From Alligator mississippiensis (taxonomy: Eukaryota; Chordata; Crocodylia; Alligatoridae), in NCBI RefSeq assembly GCF_030867095.1, contig NC_081832.1, positions 58,575,444 through 58,639,443 on the forward strand: a DNA stretch of 64,000 nucleotides. Direction: 5' to 3'. The notes beneath the pieces are model-generated. The model saw only the letters and a program-made list of their open reading frames with translations. It was not told where the DNA came from and made no database searches. The stretch's first letter is position 1, and the number at the start of each line of letters is the position of its first letter. Made by a program: the position numbers and the translations under genes. This document shows positions 43,445 to 54,900 of the stretch, piece by piece.

Positions 43445-43814
43445 AAATTGCTTTTCTAGTAGCATATGGCAAAAGTTTGAACTGGTAATACTGCAGAAGG
43501 AGTTGGGTTGAATGCTTGTGGTTAGCATTAGATAAGAGTGTTGGTTTGCTTTCCTTTGGAAGAGAGAGATGATTTTTAAAAAGTAAGAAAAGACAGGGAG
43601 CTGAAGAAAAGCTTTTTAATTAACAGATTTGGTTGTTATGTTGTTTCATGGGGTGTGAACTATCCATTTTATCACTCTAGTCACACAGGAAAACGCTGCA
43701 TGATGTTCTTCACTGTCTCATTGTTTGATTAGATTAAGAAAAGTTTAGTGGAGCTAATTGTGTTAATTAAGAGGGTCATTCTGTGAAATCTGGAAAAGGC
43801 CCCATTTATAAGAA

Positions 43815-43935
43815 GATAAGGATTTGTGTACTAGAACAAACCAATGATCCTTCCAGTCTGGTATGTTATCTCCTACTGGGACTCAATGTTCAAGCAATAG
43901 AAGGTGGTACAGAGACTATATAAAGCGCTTACCTT
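43815..43935 (-). mobile_element. CR1/L3-type 3' end fragment
   Basis: 'ccaatgatccttccagtctg' and 'gtatgttatctcctactggg' resemble the minus-strand copy of the 'cagaccaatggtccatctagt' CR1/L3 end. Short and diverged. Confidence 0.45.
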
Positions 43936-44689
43936 ACTGTCTGGTGCAATAAGAGACACTTTTCACCCCAGGTGGCTGTCACATTATTTTATAGGCACCT
44001 TGCTCTATTATACACATATTTTACAGAGAGGAGTAGTTAGCTGTGTTAACCTGAGGTCAAGCAGAAGACAGGCAGGATTGCTCATTAGAGATGCACTTAT
44101 ATATGTTATAGGTTAGCTCTTTTAAAAGAGAAAATATTTAGTAGAAACATGTCAGTGATCTCTTCTAAAAAGAAGGCAATAGAAAAATTCCAGCAAACTG
44201 CAATGTCGGTTGTCTTAGTAAGTAAAGGGGTCTTAAAATACTATGTTTAATTTTTTTCAAGTTAGCAGAATTTCTCCTTACAATTCCTCTGCTTTGATTC
44301 TTGCTGACTTGCTAACATAACTCCTTCCCTTTGCATAGACTATCTTTTATTTTTTCCATTTGCCTCTTTCAGTTTCTATCTAATGTGATAGAAATCCCTG
44401 AGAGTCAATTTGGAGTATTAAAAATGTGATAAGAGAAGCTTAGAGGAAACTTTAAGAGAACAGCCATTCTCTCATAGTTCCTCCTTATTGTTCTTACAGT
44501 GCTAATTCTGCATCTCCATGAGGACGCTGTTCTGCACATCTTGACAGTTGAGTGGACCTGCCCTGTAAGCCGTCACCATCTCATCTTTTGCTATGATGTC
44601 TGAATTCTGGCACTGTTCAGATCTAGTTACAATCTTGAAATTTACCACTTCTTACATTGAAGTAATGGCACATGACCTGCCAGAGTTAA
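43936..44689. other. Unassigned DNA with a possible Penelope scrap
   Basis: At 44030-44070 'gtagttagctgtgttaacct' and 'caagcagaagacaggc' look like a Penelope terminus (compare 21764). Otherwise AT-rich, nothing recognised. Confidence 0.35.
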
Positions 44690-45660
44690 GAGTGGCACTG
44701 GGCAAATAGGGCCTTGTTAGATGTTATGCTGTAAGTGTTGTTTGGCTTAGTGGAGCAGTTGTACAGTGAGGAAGAAAACCTGCTGTGACTGTCCTTCTGT
44801 GTCAGTTCTAGCGAGACCAGAGACACCCGGTGAAGCAGCTTCCCTGGGGCTCTCTGGTCTCGCTGAAAGTGACACAGTGGCTCCACAACAAGAGTGGGGC
44901 TGTCGGACTTGAGTCCTGTCACCCCTGCTGTCAGCACAGAGTTGCCACAGCTCTATGATACCAAGATGCTTCCCCAGAGCTCATCGAGCTGTGGCAGGTC
45001 AGTGCTGAGAGCAGGGCTGTCACGGCTTGAGCCTGGTGATCCTGCTCTCAGCACGGAGCTGTTGTGTCACTTTCAGCGAGATGATAAGAGCTCTCCAGGG
45101 ATGCAGCCCTGGAGCTTGCTCACTCCAATGGGCCAGATTCCTTTTTTTCCCCCAGACAGAGCTCAGGCGACACCTGCTGCTGTGCAGACTGCTGGCCAGA
45201 TGGGTACTGCCTGAGCTCTGAGGGGCCCGATCCTTTTTTCTCTAGAGCTCAGGCAGCACCCACTGCCCACACCGCCACTAGTGAGAGACACCACAGCCGT
45301 TGGGCACTCTGGGGCCACAGCACTTACTCTGCCTGGTGTCCCCAGGGGGTAAGTCACTGTACTTGACCTGGCTGCACCCCGGTGTCGCCGTTTACCATGA
45401 GTCAGCAGGGGCCACTGCATTCTGGGATACTGGAGGACTTCAACTTGGGTGTAAAAGCTGTAGTAAGTAGCAACATGTTAATGGTACAGGAACAAAATTA
45501 GGCAGATTAGAGATAATCCTGCCCTGCAGTGACATAACTTTAAAATGAATAATGAGTGTTTTAAGCCACTTAAAAGGTGTTAATGTGCAACCAGTCCAGG
45601 GGCTAAGAGCTCCAGAAGACACCTAAACTTACCATAAACAAGGCCTATGTAGTCCCTGCA
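44690..45660. repeat. GC-rich foldback element, probable MITE
   Basis: Left edge gggccttgttagatgtta and the reverse complement of the right edge, aggccttgtttatggtaa, look like inverted ends. The inside carries several foldbacks, for example 'gtgacacagtggctcc' near 44870 against 'ttgtgtcactttcagcg' near 45063, and the perfect stem listed separately. No coding content. Superfamily unknown. Confidence 0.5.
44810..44864. repeat. Perfect 14-bp stem with 27-base loop
   Basis: agcgagaccagaga (44810-44823) pairs exactly with tctctggtctcgct (44851-44864). It is GC-rich, so stable as RNA or single-stranded DNA. Confidence 0.9.
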
Positions 45661-46093
45661 CAATTTTACTAGAACTCGAGATTTTCCCTTCAACCAGCAG
45701 GTGTTACTACAGTCCAGTAACTGCCGAATATAACCCCAGAAACTCCTAGCATTCGTTATCTAGAGAAAAGGCAAGAGCACAGTATGAAAAGAGGACATTT
45801 CACAATACTATTTCTGTTGGGGAAAGATAAATAGCATTCAAAAGAAATCATACAGCTGGAAAGAGATAGTGAGGTATAAGATTGTCTTGGAATGGGAAGA
45901 TGAATGTAAAATTAAATAAAGTCTTTTTCCCTCTGGTGCTTTTCTCTATAACTTACTGGCTTGTTCATAAACAGAACAGATCCTGTTTTGTGCATTCAAA
46001 ACTCCTCCCAGCCTGTGAGATGTCTGGGGTGCTTAAAGAATTCAGGGTCAAAGTTGAAGCTAGTGACAGAAGCAAATGAAATAAAATTACATG
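45661..46093. other. Unique DNA
   Basis: Nothing recognised. Confidence 0.5.
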
Positions 46094-46101
46094 AGGTAGA
46101 T

Positions 46102-46316
46102 CAGGGCTTCCCAAACTGTAGTACACATACCCTGGGGGTACGCAAAGACATCTTGGGGAGCACATGGGACAAATTGTGTAGTGGCGGATTTAATTTTCAT
46201 TATAATAATAATTGCCGTTTAGGAGTTAAAGTATAAAATGTATGCGGGTAGGGGTACATGAGCAGCTGGTAAACCTGGAAGGGGGTACACAGTAAGAAAA
46301 AGTTTGGGTACCTCTG
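46102..46316. mobile_element. hAT-type MITE with 7/8 target duplication
   Basis: Left end cagggcttcccaaactgt, right end agtttgggtacctctg (reverse complement cagaggtacccaaact). Flanks aggtagat (46094-46101) and agctagat (46317-46324) match at 7 of 8. At 215 bp it is a minimal non-autonomous copy. It contains 'ctgggggtacgc', similar to words in 1-60. Confidence 0.85.
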
Positions 46317-46324
46317 AGCTAGAT

Positions 46325-47609
46325 AGCATCTTCATGATAACTCAGTGCAAATTCTCCTTGAAGTCCAGTCCTGCAGAGAGAGAGAGAGACCCTCAGATAC
46401 TCCTCTCCCCTCCCTCATCTTTTTTTACATTTTTGATGTACCATAGAATTTGGGTCAATAAATCCAGTCCCTTGTTCATCAGGCAGCCACATCATATAAT
46501 TCCTTTCATAAACTGAAAATAACTTGCAATTACTTCAAGTCCTATGAACCTACCTAGCCTTTGGTTATATCTTGAACCATTTTAGCAATTGTTTTATCCA
46601 TCACAAGTGAATCAGTATTTAAATGAACTAAAGAACCTCTTATAATCATGTTAATAAAGAGATGAGCATAGAAAAAAGACAAATTGTTAAAGAATATAAT
46701 ATAGCAGCTTAATAATACTATAATAGGAAAATCTTTTTCTTTCCTCCATTAGTTCTTGGTGTACGTGAGAGTAAAAGTAATAAATTAAGTTTTAATGTTC
46801 ATTATATGTGGCATGCACACTGAACTTAGTATGTACTGTGAAATTTGGTTTCTTTTCAACTATAGAGCTAAAAAGAAACATTTTTTGCTGTCTCAGTCTA
46901 TCTAAGGCTTTGTGTTATTGGTGAGATTTTTGTCAACTTCCTCTGGTGGCAAATATCTAAAATCTACTCCATTTTTATACAAGCTGTGTAGCTTCCTGTA
47001 GAAGGGCCTTAACTCTGTTCCAGAATGAATACTTAAAGTCAACATTTTGCACTTATTGTGCTGTTGAGAATGAAGTTTACATTGGCATGAGATATGGATT
47101 TCCCATATGTAACCTGAAATAAAATTAAATAAAAAGTTTGGAAGGAGGAACCTGTAGCAAATTTTGAAGGATGGGATTCCAAAGTTTCAGATGTTGTACA
47201 AAATGTTAGTTCCTGGCTCTATTTCTTCTAATTTAATTTTTCTTCTCATTTAATTTTTAGCATACATTTTTTTTAAATCTTAGAATTTTGTGGGAATGAA
47301 AGAGATCAGAGGAAAAAATGTTTGTCAGGAGGGAGAAAAAGGTAAGGTATGATCTGTCACAACACAAACATTTTGGTAGACTAGTGCTGATTTTTTTTTT
47401 CATTTGATTTGAATTTTTTCAAACCAAGATTCTAGACAAACAATCAGAAAAGAGAGAGAAAGAAATCGATCTCCATACAGAGAGCTGTGTATTTGGATTA
47501 TATTACTTTGGTGTATTTAAAAAAAAAGTTCTGTTACTACTGTAGTATCTATTGTATTTCAAGTGACAAAGATTTTTTTTTTATTGTAGCTAATTATTTT
47601 TTCCAAGCA
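46325..47609. other. Unique AT-rich DNA
   Basis: A (GA)n tract at 46375-46391. Otherwise no gene or repeat is recognised. Confidence 0.5.
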
Positions 47610-49835
47610 GCTCCCCCATAGATTCATAGATGTTAGGGTCGGAAGGGACCTCAATAGATCATCAAGTCCGACCCCCTGCATAAGCAGGAAAGAGTGCTGG
47701 GTCTAGATGACCCCAGCTAGATACTCATCTAACCTCCTCTTGAAGACCCCCAGGGTAGGGGAGAGCACCACCTCCCTTGGGAGCCAGTTCCAGACCTTGG
47801 CCACTCGAACTGTGAAGAAGTTCTTCCTTATGTCCAGTCTAAATCTGCTCTCTACTAGCTTGTGGCCATTGTTTCTTGTAATCCCCGGGGGCGCCTTGGT
47901 GAATAAATCCTCACCAATTCCCTTCTGTGCCCCCGTGATGAACTTATAGGCAGCCACAAGGTCGCCTCTCAACCTTCTCTTGCGGAGGCTGAAAAGGTCC
48001 AGTTTCTCTAGTCTTTCCTCGTAGGGCTTGGTCTGCAGGCCCTTGACCATACGAGTTGCCCTTCTCTGTACCCTCTCCAGGTTATCCGCATCCTTCTTGA
48101 AGTGTGGCGCCCAGAATTGCACGCAGTACTCCAACTGCGGTCTGACCAACGCCCTATAGAGGGGAAGTATCACCTCCCTGGACCTATTCGTCATGCATCT
48201 GCTGATGCACGATAAAGTGCCATTGGCTTTTCTGATGGCTTCGTCACACTGCCAGCTCATGTTCATCTTGGAGTCCACTAGGACTCCAAGATCCCTTTCC
48301 ACCTCTGTGCCACCCAGCAGGTCATTCCCTAGGCTGTAGGTGTGCTGGACATTTTTCCTCCCTAGGTGCAGCACTTTGCATTTCTCCTTGTTGAACTGCA
48401 TCCTGTTGTTTTCTGCCCACTTGTCCAGCCTATCCAGGTCTGCCTGCAGCTGTTCCCTGCCCTCCGGCGTGTCCACTTCTCCCCATAGCTTTGTGTCATC
48501 TGCAAACTTGGACAGAGTACATTTGACTCCCTCGTCCAAGTCGCTGATGAAGACATTAAAGAGTATCGGTCCAAGGACCGAGCCCTGCGGGACCCCACTG
48601 CCCACACCCTTCCAGGTTGAGACCGACCCATCCAACACGACTCTTTGGGTGTGACCCTCTAGCCAACTTGCCACCCACCGGACTGTGTAGTCATCCACAT
48701 CACAGCCTCTTAACTTGTTCACCAGTATGGGGTGGGATACCGTATTGAAGACCTTCCTGAAGTCTAAGTATATGACATCCACCCCTCCTCCTGTGTCCAG
48801 GCGTTTCGTAACCTGGTCATAGAAAGAGACTAGATTGGTCAGGCACGATCTGCCCGCCACAAACCCATGCTGGTTTCCCCTCAGCATAATCTGCCCTGCC
48901 GGGCTCTCACAAATGTGAGCCTTGATAATTTTTTCAAAGACTTTACCAAGGATGGAGGTGAGACTGACTGGCCTATAGTTGCCTGGGTCCTCCTTCCTCC
49001 CCTTTTTGAAAATGGGGACCACGTTAGCCGTTTTCCAGTCCTCCGGGACTTGGCCCGTGCACCACGAGCGTTCGAATATTCCTGCCAGTGGCTCTGCAAT
49101 GATGTCGGCCAGTGCCTTCAGCACCCTCGGATGGAGCCCGTCCGGGCCTGCCGACTTAAATGCATCCAGTTCTTCCAAGTGACTCTGCACCACCTCAGGA
49201 TCTACGTATGGAAGTCTGGCGCCTTGCTGCTGCCTCTCTACAACCCCAGTGAGAGACTTGTCGTGCCCCTCACTTAGGAACACTGAGGCAAAGAACTCGT
49301 TGAGGAGTTCAGCCTTGTCCCCCCTGTCTGCCACCAATTGTTTCTGCCCATTTAGCAGCGGTCCTATTCGTCCCTGGGCCTTCCTTTTACTCCCAATATA
49401 TCTAAAAAACAATTTCTTGTTGTCCTTTACTTGGGTTGCCATCCTCAGCTCCATGGTAGCTTTGGCCCGCCTAACTGCCTCCCTACAAGCACGAGCAGAG
49501 GAGGTATATTCATCTTTAGTGATCTCACCCTGTTTCCACTTTTTATGTGCTCCCCTTTTGGCCCTTAGGCTGCCCTGGATTTCTCTGGTCAGCCATGGAA
49601 GCCTCCTGGCCCCTTTCCCTCTTTTGCTTCGCTCGGGGATCGTCTTGATTTGTGCCTGAAGGATCGTTTCCTTTAGGCACAGCCACTTGGGCACCCATCC
49701 CATCAAAACTCCTACTCTGCAGTGCTTCCTTGACTAATCGCCTGAGTGCATTGAGATCAGCTTTCCTAAAGTCTAGCACTTTCACCCTACTAGTTACCTT
49801 ACCCACTCGCCGTCTTATGTTGAAGACATCTTACA
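47610..49835 (-). mobile_element. CR1 LINE, 5'-truncated, with open RT frame
   Basis: The 3' end on the plus strand starts tagattcatagatgttagg, then 'gtcggaagggacctcaatag' and 'atcatcaagtccgaccccct', a typical CR1 end of reptiles. It runs back to the linker between endonuclease and RT ('GKVTSRVKVLDFRKADLNAL', 49806 downward), where it is cut off. The endonuclease and ORF1 are missing, as usual for LINE copies whose synthesis stopped early. Low decay suggests youth. I found no clear target duplication. Confidence 0.9.
47703..49706 (-). CDS. CR1 ORF2 reverse transcriptase, uninterrupted 667-codon frame
   Basis: A continuous frame from a TTG at 49706 (next codon ATG, 49703-49701) to the stop at 47703. 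Landmarks: 'GARRLPWLTREIQGSLRAKR' (about 30-50), 'FKSAGPDGLHPRVLKALADI', 'NVVPIFKKGRKEDPGNYRPV', 'HGFVAGRSCLTNLVSFYDQV', 'GVDVIYLDFRKVFNTVSHPI', 'GVPQGSVLGPILFNVFISDL', the active site 'SKFADDTKLW', 'RMQFNKEKCKVLHLGRKN', and the C-terminal 'LEYCVQFWAPHFKKDADNLE' to 'FKRRLDEYLAGVI'. Just upstream the reading continues in another phase ('EALQSRSFDGMGAQVAV'), so there is one frame change near 49690. In the intact protein this RT copies RNA primed by the nicked target. Without the endonuclease this copy cannot act alone. Confidence 0.85.
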   Translation of the reverse strand: MMGWVPKWLCLKETILQAQIKTIPERSKRGKGARRLPWLTREIQGSLRAKRGAHKKWKQGEITKDEYTSSARACREAVRRAKATMELRMATQVKDNKKLFFRYIGSKRKAQGRIGPLLNGQKQLVADRGDKAELLNEFFASVFLSEGHDKSLTGVVERQQQGARLPYVDPEVVQSHLEELDAFKSAGPDGLHPRVLKALADIIAEPLAGIFERSWCTGQVPEDWKTANVVPIFKKGRKEDPGNYRPVSLTSILGKVFEKIIKAHICESPAGQIMLRGNQHGFVAGRSCLTNLVSFYDQVTKRLDTGGGVDVIYLDFRKVFNTVSHPILVNKLRGCDVDDYTVRWVASWLEGHTQRVVLDGSVSTWKGVGSGVPQGSVLGPILFNVFISDLDEGVKCTLSKFADDTKLWGEVDTPEGREQLQADLDRLDKWAENNRMQFNKEKCKVLHLGRKNVQHTYSLGNDLLGGTEVERDLGVLVDSKMNMSWQCDEAIRKANGTLSCISRCMTNRSREVILPLYRALVRPQLEYCVQFWAPHFKKDADNLERVQRRATRMVKGLQTKPYEERLEKLDLFSLRKRRLRGDLVAAYKFITGAQKGIGEDLFTKAPPGITRNNGHKLVESRFRLDIRKNFFTVRVAKVWNWLPREVVLSPTLGVFKRRLDEYLAGVI

Positions 49836-50010
49836 TCTTACAGTAATAATAATAAAGCTGGTTTCTATATACATAAAGTTTTTAACCCTTGAAATTGTTA
49901 ATTGTCAGAGCACCACTGGTCAGTCTCCCCCTAATATTCCATGGGTGGAGTCTTTGGAAAAATAAGGATAGATCAGTGACTGTAAAAGTCTCATTTATTT
50001 TAAGCACTTG

Positions 50011-50336
50011 GGGCATTTTTACATGTACTGTGGGATACGGCACTGGGCACTTTAATTAGCGAGCCGTGCTAATTAAATGTTCCCATGGATCATGTGTATC
50101 AGCATCCCTGCATATCCCCATACTGAAAAAATGGCAGTGGGGTGCTTTGAACTAAAGCTCACTGAACGTGTTTTATTTCAAAGCACCCTGTGGCCATTTT
50201 TCAGCGCAGGGATGTGCTGGGGCACTGATACATGTGATGTGGAAGGCTGCCAGAGCACATCAATTTCCGTGGTCCAGCAGACTCAATTAATTGAGTCTGC
50301 ACCAACACCAGGTTCTGTGCATGTGTATACGAGCCC
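50011..50336. mobile_element. GGGC-type MITE, copy 3
   Basis: Starts gggcatttttacatgtactg and ends gcatgtgtatacgagccc. A 3-base ttg lies on both sides (50008-50010, 50337-50339). Internal order matches the copies at 12104 and 22407, including 'ctgatacatgtgatgtggaa' and 'ctcaattaattgagtctgc', a 13-base palindrome near the right end. Non-coding. Confidence 0.8.
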
Positions 50337-50339
50337 TTG

Positions 50340-52979
50340 AGCCCCTCTTATCCAGCAAAGTACTTGTGCCTGTATTTAAATTTAAGCACTTAAATACTCT
50401 CGCCAACTTCAGTGCCTTTTTGGCTTCACTCCCTAAACAAATACTTAGCTCAATCAGCTAAGTATTTGTACTGCAAAGGCATAAGTCCTTGTGCTTTTAT
50501 GTTTAATCTTTCTTTGTGTAGGATTCTACATTCTACAAGGCCCTGCAATATTGGGCAGATATTATACTTTACAGATGATTGAGCCATAAAACAAACCAGA
50601 AGTGATTTGCCAGTCATTGGTGTGAGTCAATGTAAGAGGCTGAAACAGAATCTGAGTCTGACACCCTATCCTCTGCTGTAAGTGTAACCACTAGGAAACA
50701 CTCCGATGAGTATTTTCTGATACAAAAAGCCCAGTGTACACAGGGATACTCAGGGCTGTTTGAAATCACACTCAGGAGTGGTGGTTCTCATTCAGGGTCA
50801 CTAACATAATTTCATGAGTTGTTCCATAAGGCTTCATTCTTCACTGATTTTTTTTTCCCACTGCTTAATGTGCTTCCTCTTTAAGGATTTACCAGGTGTA
50901 GGAGAGAGCACATTTATCTCTATCTCAATAACCATTTTAAGGACACCTTAAACCTTCAAGCTAGAAAACATTTCTCCCCAGGCACCTGTTTTCTCTGGCC
51001 TGTGGACATGGGGCTTCAGTGGCATCTGGCAGCAGGGAACTTTGGCAGCAGTCTCTTTCCCTTGCCACTGAAGGGAAAAATGCCAGAAATGGCTGGGTCC
51101 TAGCACCTGCCCATTCCTGACCCAAACTGGGGTCACTCTGGCTTGCACCCTAAAAAAGTTTCCAACTCTTTCTACAATAGTAAGGATGACTGAATCTGAG
51201 CCCTTATGATTCTAGGGTTCAGGTGTTCTGTTAGCCATAGTAAGCCATCCCACGACTCTGTGATGCAATGTAAATAATCCCAATGGTAAATTATTAATAT
51301 GAATGTTAGTACAGCAAAGCTATAGAATTTTAAATGGAAGGAAGTTTGGAGAAAATAAACTTTATTTTTTTGCTCCATGGACATGAAATTCACTCAACTC
51401 CTCCCTCCCTCCCTTCCTTTCAGGTTGCTGGTCCAAAAAGCAGGTACTACCAAGTTTGCATTAATTTGGCCACAATACTCCAGTGACTTTTATGATAGGA
51501 AATGTTGCTTTGGATTGGATGCCAGACACCATATCAGTTGCAACCCTTTGATGACAAACAAGTAATGTGTATACTTCTCTTTGTCTTTTTTGTCTTTTTT
51601 TTAAACCATATCCATTTAATGTCTGTAACTTACAACAGCTCTAAATCACAGAAAAGAAATGCAGAAACAACACACAGCATACAAATCTTTTTACAGTTAT
51701 TTATGAATCTGGCTGGTTTTGCTCCTTGTTCATTCAGAATTTGGCTTTGTTTTTAGCATTTGAATGTACCCAAAGGCCCAAAGATAAACTCTCCCAAATT
51801 CAACATGTTTACAGCTTGAGATGTTGATTTCATGTTACAGGTGGTATTAACTGAAGAGTAAAAAAGTTGTGAAGCTTAACAGCAGCGCAAGTGTTTGAAG
51901 TCAGCAATCTCTCTTTGTGTTTGTTACAAATGACTCCACTCCTCCACTAAGATGTATTGGGCCACCCAAACAAAGTATAATATTTTGAAGGATTACTAAT
52001 AACAATCACTAACTGCTGGTTTTCACAGTATTACTTTTTTAGTGTTTCCTTGAGCATTCCAATCTTGATGGGCTATAAGTAACCCATACCGCAAGGAAAG
52101 AAACAAACACTTTGGTGCTATTGGGGATACAATTAGGTGTGCAGACTCATGCTGTTCAAAAGACGTAGTCAATGACATTATGTACCAAGTTGTCTCTACA
52201 ACTATACTTAAGGGATAACAAGTGCTGCCATAAGATAAGAGTTTCCTGCTGATCTATAAAAGCCTAAGCATTTATGGAAAACAGATGCGGAGACAAAGCT
52301 CAGATTTCAAAATCAGGTCACACTGAACCATCAACAAAATTCTATTTCACCTTTATTTTGGTTGTGCTGAATTGTTAAAGAACTGGAATTGCAGTCAGTA
52401 GATCTGAGGGTAGGGAGAGTTATACTGCTATTTTATGGACTGTCTACAAATGGTATGAAGCAAAAAACAAACAGCAAAAGCTTCTTCAGTCATAAAAATA
52501 AGTATCATTGCCTCCAAGTTCCTATTAGGTCATACTGCAACATGGTTAGAATAAGCATGCAGCCCAGCTTTTCCGTGAATATTATTCAGGCTATCAGCAA
52601 GGTGATAAGACTAGCTGACAGCAGAGAAAACGCAGGGTTAAACACAAACCCAAAGTGCTTTTGTATTTTACTCTTTTTGCATAATAGAAGTGCTTACAAA
52701 AAGCCTGCATCATTGCCCACACATGACCAATCACATTTGGTGCCATGCATCTTAAAGTTTTCTGATTTAATGAACTAACTTAACTACAACGTTCTTACTG
52801 TCTTCCAAGGTATGTACTAGGTTTTGGTTGTACTGTCCTACATACTTATCTACTGTGGGAGGTAGTACTGATCCTTACATCCCAGGGTTCTTGACCAGAT
52901 TTCAAAGTGTTCTTATATGCTTTGGTCATAGAACTTTAGACTTGCAGATTTTGACTATTCATATTCTTGCCCTATCTTA
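50340..52979. other. Unique AT-rich DNA, longest plain stretch
   Basis: About 2.6 kb with no recognised repeat. The 129-codon plus-strand frame at 52389-52778 has no recognisable motif. I see no splice-bounded exon. Confidence 0.45.
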
Positions 52980-54900
52980 TGGTCTACAATAAGGAGAACT
53001 AGAAAAACAGAAATGGGACCACTATGCATTGAAGATGGGGTGGAGATCAAAAATAATCTAGCTATGGCCCAAATACTGAATACATGTTTTACTTTAGTCT
53101 TCAAAAAGGATGAAGATATAATTAAGGTTATAGTAATTGCCAAGTGAGAACAAGTATACGGTGTGGCAATTACCACACCTGAGATGGAAGCAAAACTTAC
53201 ATGATTTGTTATGACAAAATCAGAGTGCCAAAATAATTGCCATCTCAGGATAGTAAAAGAACTGGTACACAGCTTATTAACAGGGCTCTTCAGTGAATCT
53301 ATCAACTTTGGGGTAGCACCCTATGGCTAGAGAACAGCACATTTCTAGTACTCAAGAAAGGAGGGAAAAGAAAGGCATAAACCAGGCAATTGCAGGCCTG
53401 TTAGCTTTTTTCAATATTATGCAAGGTTTTCAGATGGTAGGGGTGTGCGAAATGAGCCATACTTGATTTGGATTTAGCCTGAATTGGGGACAGTGATTTG
53501 ATTCATTGATTCGGATCAGTGTCCTGATTTGATTCAGCTGAATCCTCTGAAGATTTGATGCCAATTCGGAGAGTCTGCGATTTGGCCATAGACACAGCTT
53601 TAAATGCTTTTTCTACATATCTCGAGGTACCAGGCATGGTTCATGAACACTGCGATGGTGGGACAGATGGAGTGTCCCACAGAGCACAGGGGGGTCCCCA
53701 GCATGCTTGGCACTGAACCCAGAAGTGGACTGGAAGTACTTCTGGTCCACTTCTGGGTCCACCACCAAACATGCGGGGGGCCCTGGCCCCCCCACCCCAG
53801 ACCCAGGAGGTACCAGTCGTCCAGCACGGGGTTGGGGGGAACCCCCAGCATGCTCCCCAGCAGACCCAGGAGTGGGCCGGAAATGCTTTTGGTCTACTTC
53901 CAGGTCTGCTACCAAGCACGCTGGGGACCCCCCCATGCTCCCATGGGACACTCCATCTGCCCCAACATTGCAGCATTCATGAGCCACCTGGTACCTTGAT
54001 GTATGTAGAAAAAACATTTAAAGATGTGTCTATGTCCAAATTGTCAAACCTTTCTGAATCTCTCCAAATCAATTCGGAGGGCTCCGATTCAATTCAGGGA
54101 GATTAAAGGGTCTCCTGATTCATTTTGGATTCAGGAATTTGGCCACTGAATTGGGCCGAATCGAATCAGCAACTGAAGCTTTGCACAGCCCTATCAGACA
54201 GATACTGAAGGTGAGCTAGTCAAGGATATGGAGCTAAACAGAAAACAGACAAAATACAACACAAATTTATCCATGGAAGATTGTCAGAGCAAGCTAATAT
54301 CTTTATCTGAAAGCTTAACTTACTGCTTAAGACAAAGCAATAGAAAGTGGACCTTATCTATCTAGATTTAAGCAAAGCCATCATAAAGTGGATAGGGAGT
54401 TGGCTCTAAGCAAAATTAAACTGTGTTATGTTTGAAAGGTGAGTTACCAGATTGGAGGAAAGTTAAAGAGTTGGTCTTGGGACATATCCTGTTTTTATTA
54501 GCAGCCTTGGTACAGGAGTTAGATGTGCACTTATAGAATCTGCAGATGACAAAATTGGGTTGTACTGCCAACATAAAGGAGGACTGCATTTGTTATGTAG
54601 TAAGATCTACATAATTTTGTGGAGAAGAGCAATATAAATTATATGAAATGTAATGATACAAAATGCACTAAAGGACAATATCAGCCCAAGATAAAATGGC
54701 TACAAACTGGTTATGAACAAAATTAGATTGGAAATTTGGAGGACATTTCTAACCATTTAAAGGATTGATATTTTTGGAATGGTTTTCTGAGCACAGTAGT
54801 CAGCATGAATCACCTGACTCTATGCAAGAGAAAACTCAATAAGGTTACAAATGGGATGTTTTCATAGGATAAGAGGTGATTTGGGATCAATAATCATTGC
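52980..54900 (+). mobile_element. Old CR1/L3-type LINE, split by a hAT element
   Basis: Readable words of ORF2 in order: 'aatatttcaaaaaggatgaag'-like linker (53090-53120), 'gtactcaagaaaggagggaa' and 'ggcctgttagctttttt' (the 'KKGGK...ACLAFFN' region), a break at 53437, then 'accttatctatctagattta' plus 'agcaaagccatcataaagt' ('LIYLDLSKAI') and 'gaatctgcagatgacaaaat' (the A-D-D site, about 54537). Full of stops and shifts, no 3' end seen. Among the oldest elements here. Confidence 0.6.
53438..54193. mobile_element. Non-autonomous hAT, relative of the 32-35 kb hAT
   Basis: Left end taggggtgtgcgaaat and right end tttgcacagcccta form the inverted repeat. Flanks tcagatgg (53430-53437) and tcagacag (54194-54201) match at 6 of 8. 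Subterminal sequence is rich in 'gattcggat' and 'ttgatttgg' words also present, inverted, at the right end of the hAT ending at 35456. The 756-bp body has a GC-rich middle with 'gaccccccagcatgct'-like repeats facing each other and no transposase. The frames there (up to 134 codons) are repeat shadows. Confidence 0.8.

Noticed and set aside
53600-54106. Several overlapping 80-134 codon frames on both strands
   Set aside because: They reflect facing GC-rich repeats in the non-autonomous hAT.
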